Shown here piece by piece: positions 46,996 to 55,023 of a DNA stretch of 64,000 bases. A program made the position numbers and the translations under genes. The DNA is from XYD1-FULL-44-32 sp964355855. Lineage in GTDB: Bacteria > Patescibacteriota > Minisyncoccia > Phycocordibacterales > XYD1-FULL-46-19. The notes under the pieces were generated by a model. The model was not told where the DNA came from, made no database searches, and saw only the letters and a program-made list of their open reading frames with translations. The stretch is from contig CAYHFD010000001.1 in NCBI GenBank assembly GCA_964355855.1, positions 1 to 64,000 of the forward strand, written 5' to 3'. How positions within the stretch are numbered: position 1 is the first letter of the stretch; every line of letters begins with the position of its first letter.

Positions 46996-48651
46996 CTAAT
47001 ACCCCATTCCCATATCGCCACCACCACGGGTGGGCGGTTCTTCTTTTTTCGGAATCTCGGTGATCGCCACGCCAATAGTCAAATAGTTGGCCGCCACTGA
47101 TATAGCATTGGTAAAAGCCATTTTGGTTACTTTGAGTGGGTCCACAATGCCCGCTTTTTTCAAGTCTTCAATCTTATTAGACGCCGCATTAAACCCTAGC
47201 CAGGTCCGCGCCGACTTGTCTTTGACTTCCGCTTTTTTGGCTTTTAATTCGTCCATAATAATGACCGCTCCTTCTCCACTATTTTCGATAATCGCAGTGA
47301 GTGGTGAACACGCCACTTTTTCTAAAATTTCACGCGCATGGTCGGCCACTACATCACCACTGTTCTCGCCAGACATCGTGAGACTAACATTAAAGAGAGC
47401 AATTCCTCCCCCTGGCACCACCCCTTCTTCCATCGCCGCGCGCGTCGCGGCCACCGCGTCTTCCACTCGTTGTTTAAGTTCTTTTTGGGCCGATTCGGTT
47501 GGCGCCCCAATTTTTATTACCGCTACCCCGCCGGCCAACTTACCAATCCGCTCGACCAACTTTTCTTTATCATATTTAGACTCGGTTTTGGCTAGTTGGG
47601 CCTTAATTTGGGTCAAACGATTTTCAATATCCACTTTTTTACCCTTACCACCAACAATAACTGTTGAATCCTTAGACGACACAATTCGACGCGCTCGACC
47701 TAGTTGAGTCAGCTCAACACTTTCTAATTTTAAACCAACGTCTTCCGAGATTACTTTGCCACCAGTAACCACGGCAATATCCTCCAACATTTCTTTCCGG
47801 CGGTCACCAAAACCCGGCGCCTTGATGGCCACACTGTTAAAAATACCCCGAATTTTATTTACAATAAGAGTCGTCAACGCTTCACTGTCCACATCTTCAG
47901 CAATAATCACCAAATCTTTTTTCCCGCTTTGGGCCATCTTTTCAATCAAGGGCAAAATATCTTTAATTGAAGAAATCTTTTTATCGGTGATGAGAATATA
48001 GGGGTCTTCGTATTGGGCCTCCATTTTTTCGGCATTAGTGACCATGTAGGGCGCAATATAGCCCTTGTCAAAAGACAAACCCTCTACCACTTCCGAGGAA
48101 TTGGAAATAGTATTGGAGTCTTCAATGGTTATCACCCCCTCCTTGCCGACCGTTTTAAACACCCCCGCGATCAGCTCGCCAATTTCCTCGTCTTTAGCCG
48201 ACAGAGTTGCTACTTCTTTAATTTTACCAGCGTCTTTGACAGCTTCCGCCTGACTTTCTAAAGCTAAAATAATTTCGGCACTACCCTTTTTTATTTCATC
48301 GGCCAAGCGAATAACATTAAACCCGCGGTCAGCAATCGCTTTTTCTCCTTCGGCAATTAGGGCTTGAGCTAAAATAATCGAAGTAGTGGTACCATCACCC
48401 ACATTGTCATTGGTTTTATCAGCCGCTTGTTTCAAAAGTTCCGCCCCTAAATTTTCAAACCGATCCTCCAACTCAATTTCCTTGGCCACCGTCACCCCAT
48501 CTAAGGTGACTTGAGGAGCACCATAACTTTTTTCGATGACCACCGCGCGCCCCCGCGGGCCAAGGGTCATTTTGACCGCCTCGGACAACTGATCAATTCC
48601 GCGTTTCAAAGCCTTTCTGGCTTCATCATTAAAATAAATTTTTTTAGCCAT
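46996..48651 (-). CDS. groEL: Chaperonin GroEL
   Basis: 551 residues, full length. MTLGPRGRAVVIEKSYGAPQVTLDGVTVAKEI, GDGTTTSIILAQALI (ATP site) and AMEEGVVPGGGIAL are present; the tail GGGDMGMGY is a short GGM-like end. It folds proteins with GroES, 6 bp upstream in the same operon. Confidence 0.97.
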   Translation of the reverse strand: MAKKIYFNDEARKALKRGIDQLSEAVKMTLGPRGRAVVIEKSYGAPQVTLDGVTVAKEIELEDRFENLGAELLKQAADKTNDNVGDGTTTSIILAQALIAEGEKAIADRGFNVIRLADEIKKGSAEIILALESQAEAVKDAGKIKEVATLSAKDEEIGELIAGVFKTVGKEGVITIEDSNTISNSSEVVEGLSFDKGYIAPYMVTNAEKMEAQYEDPYILITDKKISSIKDILPLIEKMAQSGKKDLVIIAEDVDSEALTTLIVNKIRGIFNSVAIKAPGFGDRRKEMLEDIAVVTGGKVISEDVGLKLESVELTQLGRARRIVSSKDSTVIVGGKGKKVDIENRLTQIKAQLAKTESKYDKEKLVERIGKLAGGVAVIKIGAPTESAQKELKQRVEDAVAATRAAMEEGVVPGGGIALFNVSLTMSGENSGDVVADHAREILEKVACSPLTAIIENSGEGAVIIMDELKAKKAEVKDKSARTWLGFNAASNKIEDLKKAGIVDPLKVTKMAFTNAISVAANYLTIGVAITEIPKKEEPPTRGGGDMGMGY

Positions 48652-48657
48652 ATTTTA

Positions 48658-48978
48658 TTATTCTTCGATTATAGCTAATATATTTGTCTCACTGACAATG
48701 AGATATTTTTCGTCATTAATTTTTATTTCGTCCGGTCCATATTTGGAAAAAATAATATGCTGACCTTTTTTAACCCGAAGGGGAATAATTTTGCCATTTT
48801 CGTCAAGACGGCCTTCTCCTACTGCTACCACCACCCCTTCTTCTGGACGCTCTTTATCTACTGTTTCGGGAATAATAATTCCAGACAGACTTGTTTTTTC
48901 TTGGTGCGAAGATCCAACCTCCACCAATACTCGGTCACCAAGGGGCACAATCCGTATTTTGCTTTTGGTCTTTTTCAT
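48658..48978 (-). CDS. groES: Co-chaperonin GroES
   Basis: 106 residues. RIVPLGDRVLVEV at the start, the mobile loop around SSHQEKTSLSGIIIPETVDKERPEEG, VVAVGEGRLDENGK and the end YLIVSETNILAIIEE. Slightly longer than E. coli GroES by an N-terminal KKTKSK. Confidence 0.96.
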   Translation of the reverse strand: MKKTKSKIRIVPLGDRVLVEVGSSHQEKTSLSGIIIPETVDKERPEEGVVVAVGEGRLDENGKIIPLRVKKGQHIIFSKYGPDEIKINDEKYLIVSETNILAIIEE

Positions 48979-49040
48979 AGCGTAAAATTCAAAGCGTTTT
49001 TAAGCACTTTGATGATAAATAAAGCTAATAATACAAGGCT

Positions 49041-49069
49041 ATTATAAGAGCGCGGGGGGTAACAGTCAA
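49041..49069 (-). promoter_or_regulatory. Promoter of groESL
   Basis: On the minus strand TTGACT (49064-49069) and TATAAT (49041-49046) are exactly 17 bp apart. No CIRCE inverted repeat is seen, so HrcA control is not evident. Confidence 0.8.
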
Positions 49070-49102
49070 CACCCCCTCCACCCAGCGTCTCAATTTAAAT
49101 TG

Positions 49103-49130
49103 TTGCAATTTTAATAATATTTTGTATACT
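49103..49130 (+). promoter_or_regulatory. Promoter of secG
   Basis: TTGCAA (49103-49108) and TATACT (49125-49130) are 16 bp apart. The leader of about 77 nt contains a hairpin CATTTC-GCAA-GAAATG shortly before the ATG. Confidence 0.6.
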
Positions 49131-49213
49131 TGATTGGTAACGGATTCTGGCCTGAAACACATTAGGTACAGGATTACTCATTTCGCAAGAAATGTTCCGC
49201 TAACAACTATCTC

Positions 49214-49444
49214 ATGGAAACTATAGCCCCTTTTCTACCTTGGCTACAAATTGTATTGTCCGTCCTCCTAATCGCTCTTATTTTGCTTCAGCAAAATGAC
49301 TCAAGTTTGGGTGGTAGTTTTGGTGGCTCTGACTCGGCCACCCATGTCCATCGTAAAAGAGGAGCGGAAAAATATGTTTTTAATTTGACCATCGTAGTAG
49401 CAGCCTTGTTTATCGTAGCCGCGATTCTTTCTCTCTTTATCTAG
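49214..49444 (+). CDS. secG: Protein-export membrane protein SecG
   Basis: 76 residues. Two helices (about 9-26 and 54-75) flank the conserved LLQQNDSSLGGSFGGSD loop. It is an auxiliary subunit of the SecYEG translocon. The sequence before ATG 49214 lacks a clear Shine-Dalgarno. Confidence 0.93.
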   Translation: METIAPFLPWLQIVLSVLLIALILLQQNDSSLGGSFGGSDSATHVHRKRGAEKYVFNLTIVVAALFIVAAILSLFI

Positions 49445-49530
49445 TATTCCTTCTATCAAAACTGGCTCCTTAAACTATTCACCACACAATAGAACTGTCT
49501 CCCTTTATCTGTAAAAATTAGTAATCATCC

Positions 49531-51276
49531 ATGTTGAAAAAGTCTGAGCTGGCAAAAACAATCCGCTCTTTACCTCAAAAAAATAAGTTTGTCTTAGTTG
49601 CTTTGGTAGCCGTTGGCACCCTGTGCCTAGTTGGAGCATTTTGGATATTCAATAATAAAAACCTCATAGAAATACCAGAAACCGGTGGTAAATATTTTGA
49701 AGGAGTGGTGGGTGCCCCCCGTTTTATTAACCCCCTACTCGCCATTTCTGATACCGACCGCGATTTGTCAGCTTTGATTTATTCCGGTTTAATGCGCAAG
49801 GATAAAACCAACCGACTCGTGCCCGACTTGGCTGAAAGTTATAAAATATCCGACGACGGCCTAACTTATACCTTTGTTCTACGAGATAAATTATTTTGGC
49901 ACGATGGCACACCGCTGACTACCGCCGACATCGTTTTTACTGTTGCCATGGCTAGTAACCAGGAAGTAAAAAGTATCAAAGCTGGCACTTGGAACGGTAT
50001 TACCGTTAGGGCCGAGGATAAACAAACCGTAGTATTTCATCTACCCCAATCTTATTCATCTTTTTTGGGTCAAACTACTTTGGGTATACTACCGGCCCAT
50101 ATTTGGAAAGATGTTCCGACAAATAATTTTTCTTTTAGTGAATATAATATAAAACCAGTCGGCTCTGGTCCTTACCAGTTGGTTGATATAAAAAAATCTG
50201 CTGCTGGTTTGCCTGAATACTATGAACTTTCACCTTTTACCCGTTTTGCCTTAGACACACCACATATTAAAACTTTGCGCCTATACTTCTTTCCTAATGA
50301 AAATGACTTGCTCCAGGCTTTCGAAGACAAACATATTGATAGCCTAAGCGGTATTACTCCCGAAACAGCCCTCCGTCTTTCCCGTTTAGGACAAAAAGTG
50401 AACAAATCGAGTCTGCCACGAGTCTTTGGTATTTTCTTTAATCAAAACCAAGCTGAAGTCTTTACCCAAAGTGAAGTAAGAGAAGCCCTAAACGAAACTA
50501 TTGATAAAAAATATATCGCTGACAAAATTCTAAAGGGTTATGCTCGACCCCTTAATGGACCTCTGCCCCCCAACTCTTTTTCTTATGAAGCCGAAAAGTC
50601 TACGCCAATGAGTCAAAAAATAGAACGAGCTAAATCCCTTTTGGCTAAGGCTGGGTGGCAGGCTGGCCCCGACGGTGTGTTAACAAAAAAGGGTTCTAAA
50701 TCAAACTATCGCTTAGAATTTACTATCACCACAGCTGATGTGGCCGAATTAAAAAGTATTGCGACTCTGGCAAAAAATCAGTGGGAAAAATTGGGAGCGA
50801 AAGTAGAAATAAAAGTTCTTGACACCTCGACCTTGCAACAAAATGCAATTCGTCCACGCAAATACGACGCTCTATTATTTGGCATTGCAACTGGTGATGA
50901 TGGTGATCTATATCCATTCTGGCATTCCTCACAAAGACTGGATCCGGGACTTAATATTGCGATGTACACCAACGCTGAAAGTGATCGACTACTTGACCGC
51001 ATCAAATTAGAGCCAAACTACCAAGCTCGCACCAAACTTATTTCCCGATTTTTTCAAGAAATAAACAAGGATCGTCCGGCTATATTTATTTACAGTCCAG
51101 ATTTTATTTACATCGTGCCCAAAGAATTAAAAGCATTTTCATTACCCAACATTAGTATTCCCGCCGATCGTTTTGCCACTGTTTATCAATGGTATGTAAA
51201 AACCGACCGAGTATGGCCAGTTTTTGCTCCCAAAAAACAACTACCACCACTTCAACCGTCAATAATTAATAAATAA
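49531..51276 (+). CDS. Peptide/oligopeptide-binding protein (SBP family 5), membrane anchored
   Basis: 581 residues. A membrane helix (about 20-40) precedes the OppA/DppA-type body: GGKYFEGVVGAPRFINPLLAISDTDRDLSALIYSGL, LAESYKISDDGLTYTFVLRDKLFWHDGTPLTTADIVFT. No Opp permease or ATPase genes follow. The sequence is complete. In Patescibacteria these orphan binding proteins may capture peptides for another transporter or act at the surface (inference). Confidence 0.85.
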   Translation: MLKKSELAKTIRSLPQKNKFVLVALVAVGTLCLVGAFWIFNNKNLIEIPETGGKYFEGVVGAPRFINPLLAISDTDRDLSALIYSGLMRKDKTNRLVPDLAESYKISDDGLTYTFVLRDKLFWHDGTPLTTADIVFTVAMASNQEVKSIKAGTWNGITVRAEDKQTVVFHLPQSYSSFLGQTTLGILPAHIWKDVPTNNFSFSEYNIKPVGSGPYQLVDIKKSAAGLPEYYELSPFTRFALDTPHIKTLRLYFFPNENDLLQAFEDKHIDSLSGITPETALRLSRLGQKVNKSSLPRVFGIFFNQNQAEVFTQSEVREALNETIDKKYIADKILKGYARPLNGPLPPNSFSYEAEKSTPMSQKIERAKSLLAKAGWQAGPDGVLTKKGSKSNYRLEFTITTADVAELKSIATLAKNQWEKLGAKVEIKVLDTSTLQQNAIRPRKYDALLFGIATGDDGDLYPFWHSSQRLDPGLNIAMYTNAESDRLLDRIKLEPNYQARTKLISRFFQEINKDRPAIFIYSPDFIYIVPKELKAFSLPNISIPADRFATVYQWYVKTDRVWPVFAPKKQLPPLQPSIINK

Positions 51277-51302
51277 TAGTAAATAAAATAACAACTAATA
51301 TC

Positions 51303-53198
51303 ATGCCCCCAATCAGAAAACCCAATCCTAGTAAAAACTCCAACCCTCGTCCAGCCCAACAACATGGACAAGCCCCAACCTCGGTCGGGACTCGCCCCCC
51401 AGGCGAACGGGCGGCTTTGGGGTCAAATAAGAATCGTAGTCCACGCCCTCCTCGAGGACGGCATTTTGGTAGCAACAATCAAAAAGAGGAGAATAACAAA
51501 GCCAACAAAGCTATACCCCCAATCGCCCCCGGTGTTATCCGTATTATTCCCCTTGGTGGCGTCGAGGAGGTTGGTAAAAACATGACCGCCATTGAAATGG
51601 GTGACGATATTGTGGTTGTCGACATTGGTTTACAATTTCCCGATGAAAACACTCCGGGTGTTGATTATATTATTCCCGATACCACCTATCTCGAGTCAAA
51701 CAAAAATAAAATCCGAGGAGTTATTATTACTCACGGTCACTTAGACCATATTGGTGGTATTCCCTATGTCATGCCCAAGATTGGTAACCCCCCAATGTAC
51801 ACCAGTATCTTAACTTCGGTTATGATAAAAAAAAGACAAGAAGAATTTGTTCATTTGCCGAAGCTAAATATAAATGTGGTGGAACAAAAAGATACGGTGA
51901 AGCTTGGTAATTTTAAATTACACTTCTTTGGTGCTACTCACACCATTCCCGACACTTTAGGCATTATTTTGGAAACGCCTTTTGGCAACATCATTATGAC
52001 TGGTGACATAAAAATTGAAACCGTCAATAATGAACCAGTGCCTTTTGAGGTTGAAACATATAGTAAACTTGGAGCGGAAAATAATCTCTTACTTATTGCC
52101 GACTCCACTAATGTTGAAAAAGAAGGCTTTTCCTTTCCCGAAAAAGTAGTTCATGACAATCTAAAACAACTTATTGAACGCGCCCCGGGGCGTATTGTTG
52201 TCAGTACCTTTGCTTCACTTTTTGACCGTATTGTCTATGTGATTCAAGCGGCCGAGCTGTTGGGTAAAAAAGTGGTAGTCGAAGGTCGCTCGATGAAAAC
52301 CAATGTCGAAATTGCTCGCGAATTAGGCATACTTAAAGTCAAAGACTCGACGATTGTCAGCGCCGACCGAATGGAAGAATATCCGGAAAATAAACTGGTC
52401 ATCTTGGCCACCGGCGCCCAGGGCGATGAATTTGCCGCCCTCATGCGTATTTCCAACAAGACTCATAAATATGTGAAATTACACAAAGGTGACACGGTCT
52501 TACTATCCAGCTCGGTTGTCCCCGGTAATGAAAAAAGTGTGGCCCGTCTTAAAGACAACCTCGCTCGCCAAGGGGCCCGGATTTTGCATTATGGGGTAGC
52601 CGAAATCCACTCTTCCGGCCACTCCTACCGCGGTGAAATTGAATATATCCACAAAATGATTAAGGCCAAATATTTTATTCCTGTTCACGGTAGCCACTAC
52701 ATGCTACGAGTCCACGAACGGGTGGCCCAAGAACTGGGGGTTAAAGATGAAAATATTATTGTCCCCGATAACGGTAGTGTTATTGAAATCGCCGATGCTG
52801 GCAAAAAGTTTTACCTGCTAAAAGAAACTGCTTCGAGTCGGGTAGTTATGGTCGACGGTCTGGGTACCGGTAATGTCGAAGAAGTGGTTATCCGCGACCG
52901 CCAGCTTCTATCCCAAGATGGCATGTTTGTGATTATTGCCACGATTGATGTTAAAACCGGCAAGGTCCGCAAATCACCAGATATTATTTCCCGTGGTTTT
53001 GTTTATCTAAAAGAATCCCAGGATATGCTGCACACCGTTCGCAACCTCATTAAAAAATCGATCGAAGACTCAACCAGTAAGATGCATCCGGTCAATTTTG
53101 ACTATGTTAAAAATACGGTGCGTGAGGAAGTCGGACGATACCTATTTCAAAAAACCCACAAACGACCAATCATTTTACCTGTTCTAATCGAGGTTTAA
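51303..53198 (+). CDS. rnj: Ribonuclease J
   Basis: 631 residues. A disordered Pro/Arg/Asn-rich N-terminus (about 1-75) is added to the normal enzyme. MBL core: ITHGHLDHIGGIPYV with HxHxDH, GATHTIPDTLG, MTGDIK; beta-CASP: IVVSTFASLFDRI, LATGAQGDEFAALMRI, HSSGHSYRGEI, PVHGSHYML. It is a 5'-3' exo- and endonuclease for mRNA and rRNA. It is 26 bp downstream of the binding-protein gene. Confidence 0.95.
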   Translation: MPPIRKPNPSKNSNPRPAQQHGQAPTSVGTRPPGERAALGSNKNRSPRPPRGRHFGSNNQKEENNKANKAIPPIAPGVIRIIPLGGVEEVGKNMTAIEMGDDIVVVDIGLQFPDENTPGVDYIIPDTTYLESNKNKIRGVIITHGHLDHIGGIPYVMPKIGNPPMYTSILTSVMIKKRQEEFVHLPKLNINVVEQKDTVKLGNFKLHFFGATHTIPDTLGIILETPFGNIIMTGDIKIETVNNEPVPFEVETYSKLGAENNLLLIADSTNVEKEGFSFPEKVVHDNLKQLIERAPGRIVVSTFASLFDRIVYVIQAAELLGKKVVVEGRSMKTNVEIARELGILKVKDSTIVSADRMEEYPENKLVILATGAQGDEFAALMRISNKTHKYVKLHKGDTVLLSSSVVPGNEKSVARLKDNLARQGARILHYGVAEIHSSGHSYRGEIEYIHKMIKAKYFIPVHGSHYMLRVHERVAQELGVKDENIIVPDNGSVIEIADAGKKFYLLKETASSRVVMVDGLGTGNVEEVVIRDRQLLSQDGMFVIIATIDVKTGKVRKSPDIISRGFVYLKESQDMLHTVRNLIKKSIEDSTSKMHPVNFDYVKNTVREEVGRYLFQKTHKRPIILPVLIEV

Positions 53199-53220
53199 CT
53201 ACCACCTAAACTCATAATCT

Positions 53221-54414
53221 GTGACCAACCCTAAACTTTTTACCCCCCAAACTCTTCGGCGCCACACCTATATTGCGGTTTTATTTTTAACTTTAAACGG
53301 TTCTTTAGTCTCTTATATAAACTCTAGCTTCCTATCACAGCTAGTAGGAGAAAAAGCTATCGGCTGGATTTATATCGTCGCGTCCCTCATTACCATTGCC
53401 GGTTTTTGGGCCTTACCTTTTGTTTTAAGAAAAAACGATTTACGACAAATACTATTGATAACTACCATGGTTATGGTTACCGCCACAGGGCTGTTAGGCT
53501 TAGTGGCACAGCCCACGGCCATTTTGATTGCTATTTTTTGTATTTTTTATATTGCCGGTGCTCTAGCCCGTTATGTTTTAGATTTATATCTTGAAAATAT
53601 ATCCGTCGACAAAGTAACCGGTGGGATTAGGGGTTTATTTTTAACCATTATAAATGTCGCCTGGCTGGCCTCGCCACTTTTGGCTGGTTTTATGTTAAAC
53701 GGCACCGCAAATTACCAGTTGGTTTATTTGGGGGCCACGGTTATTGCCCTGCCTTTGTTTGCCATTATTATTTGGGGACTAACCAAACAGTCAATAAAAA
53801 ATATTCCGCCGGTTTCCCCTGTCTCGTCTTTTGCTATCTTATTTAAACCTCAATCAGATTTTGATCGTGATATTAAAAACATCATTTCTATTGATTTATT
53901 GCTAAACTTTTTTTATTCCTTAATGGTGGTTTACACGCCAATCTATTTATATCAACACATTGGCCTATCTTGGGACCAAATTGGTTTAGTGTTTACAGTT
54001 ATGCTTTTACCGTTTGTCCTGCTTGATTACCCCCTTGGCCTATTGGCTGACAAAAAAATCGGTGAAAAGGAAATTTTGGTTGGTGGTTTAGTTATTATGG
54101 GCCTGGCCACTATCGCCCTATCTTTTATCAGTGGCGCTGGACTGGCGGTTTGGGCCTCACTTCTTTTTATTACTCGTATTGGCGCTGCTTCGGTCGAAGT
54201 CGCCAAAGAAATTTATCTGTTCAAACGAATCACCCCGGGCGACACCTCGATTTTGTCCCTATCGCGTATGATGGTGTCATTTTCTTATATTATTGGGCCC
54301 GCCCTGGCTACCGTTTTTCTGGCTTTTTTTGATTTTCGTTTTATTTTCCTTGCCCTTGGCATAATTGTCCTACTGGGTCTACGACCAGCCCTCGCTTTAA
54401 TCGACACTAGATAG
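53221..54414 (+). CDS. MFS transporter
   Basis: 397 residues with about 12 helices; the start is GTG, 22 bp after rnj. The intracellular loop between helices 2-3 has LRKNDLRQIL, and the second-half signature is PLGLLADKKIGEKEILVGG. The substrate is not evident. It could be co-transcribed with RNase J. Confidence 0.8.
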   Translation: MTNPKLFTPQTLRRHTYIAVLFLTLNGSLVSYINSSFLSQLVGEKAIGWIYIVASLITIAGFWALPFVLRKNDLRQILLITTMVMVTATGLLGLVAQPTAILIAIFCIFYIAGALARYVLDLYLENISVDKVTGGIRGLFLTIINVAWLASPLLAGFMLNGTANYQLVYLGATVIALPLFAIIIWGLTKQSIKNIPPVSPVSSFAILFKPQSDFDRDIKNIISIDLLLNFFYSLMVVYTPIYLYQHIGLSWDQIGLVFTVMLLPFVLLDYPLGLLADKKIGEKEILVGGLVIMGLATIALSFISGAGLAVWASLLFITRIGAASVEVAKEIYLFKRITPGDTSILSLSRMMVSFSYIIGPALATVFLAFFDFRFIFLALGIIVLLGLRPALALIDTR

Positions 54415-54533
54415 CAAACCCGTAATCCACCATTTGGCCTTGCTAAATTTAGTCCTTGGTGGTATTTTGGTAGCTGTTTTGATCTTGCCTTGTTCAAGGG
54501 GAGCGAGGCAAACTCATTGGAGACAGTTGTTTT

Positions 54534-54815
54534 ATGCCAAAAGCCAATTTGTTGTTGTCGATGGTCGTTGTTGTCTTCCGGCGGACCAACTCTGGAACAA
54601 TCCAGGACGAGGTGCGTCATGACCTTCGAGTTCCAAACGGTGTTGATCTCCCGCCAAAGGGTGGTGAATTCAATGTCAGAGGGGGCCTACCCGGTATATT
54701 CGGTGGGGTTTGCATCGTCAAACCCGGCACAAATGGAACCTGTCAGGTCAAGCGGGTCTCGACGCACAGAGACCCCGCCTTGGCTACCCTACGGGTAAAA
54801 CTCGCCCCCCGCTAA
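54534..54815 (+). CDS. Hypothetical protein with signal-like start
   Basis: 93 residues. Starts MPKANLLLSMVVVVFRRTNSG, then a Gly/Pro-rich soluble part with two Cys (GGVCIVKPGTNGTCQVKR). GGAGACA lies about 9 bp before the ATG. Overlapping frames (54490-54798 and 54434-54622) are also open, so the frame choice rests on the Shine-Dalgarno and composition. It falls in the GC-richer orphan gene group. Confidence 0.4.
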   Translation: MPKANLLLSMVVVVFRRTNSGTIQDEVRHDLRVPNGVDLPPKGGEFNVRGGLPGIFGGVCIVKPGTNGTCQVKRVSTHRDPALATLRVKLAPR

Positions 54816-54837
54816 ACGACCACTCCAACCCATACCG

Positions 54838-54877
54838 ACCGCCAACATCAAACCAGGTGCTGGCGGTTGTCTTTTTA
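54838..54877 (+). terminator. Intrinsic terminator
   Basis: ACCGCCA pairs with TGGCGGT (54838-54867) followed by TGTCTTTTTATT, 22 bp after the stop of the gene at 54534. Confidence 0.55.
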
Positions 54878-54919
54878 TTAATGAGTTTCACTTTCTTTTC
54901 GAAAAGTTTTATATCTAAA

Positions 54920-55020
54920 GCGAGACTATTCCGTTTGATTTGCCTTGCACAGGGCGACGGCCCGAGCAGAGCAAATTTTCAGCAGAAAATTATGTGTGCA
55001 AATCAAACGGAATAGGCGAG
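54920..55020. repeat. MITE-like inverted-repeat element
   Basis: CTATTCCGTTTGATTTGC (54926-54943) and its exact complement (54998-55015) enclose 54 bp without an ORF. GCGAG lies on both outer sides (54920-54924 and 55016-55020), as a target duplication would. A smaller hairpin AATTTTC/GAAAATT is inside. It ends 3 bp before the uvrD-like stop. Confidence 0.6.
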
Positions 55021-55023
55021 CGC

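Noticed and set aside
47087..47707. 206-codon plus-strand ORF inside groEL
   Set aside because: Antisense shadow of groEL; Ser/Pro/Thr composition typical of reverse-frame readings.
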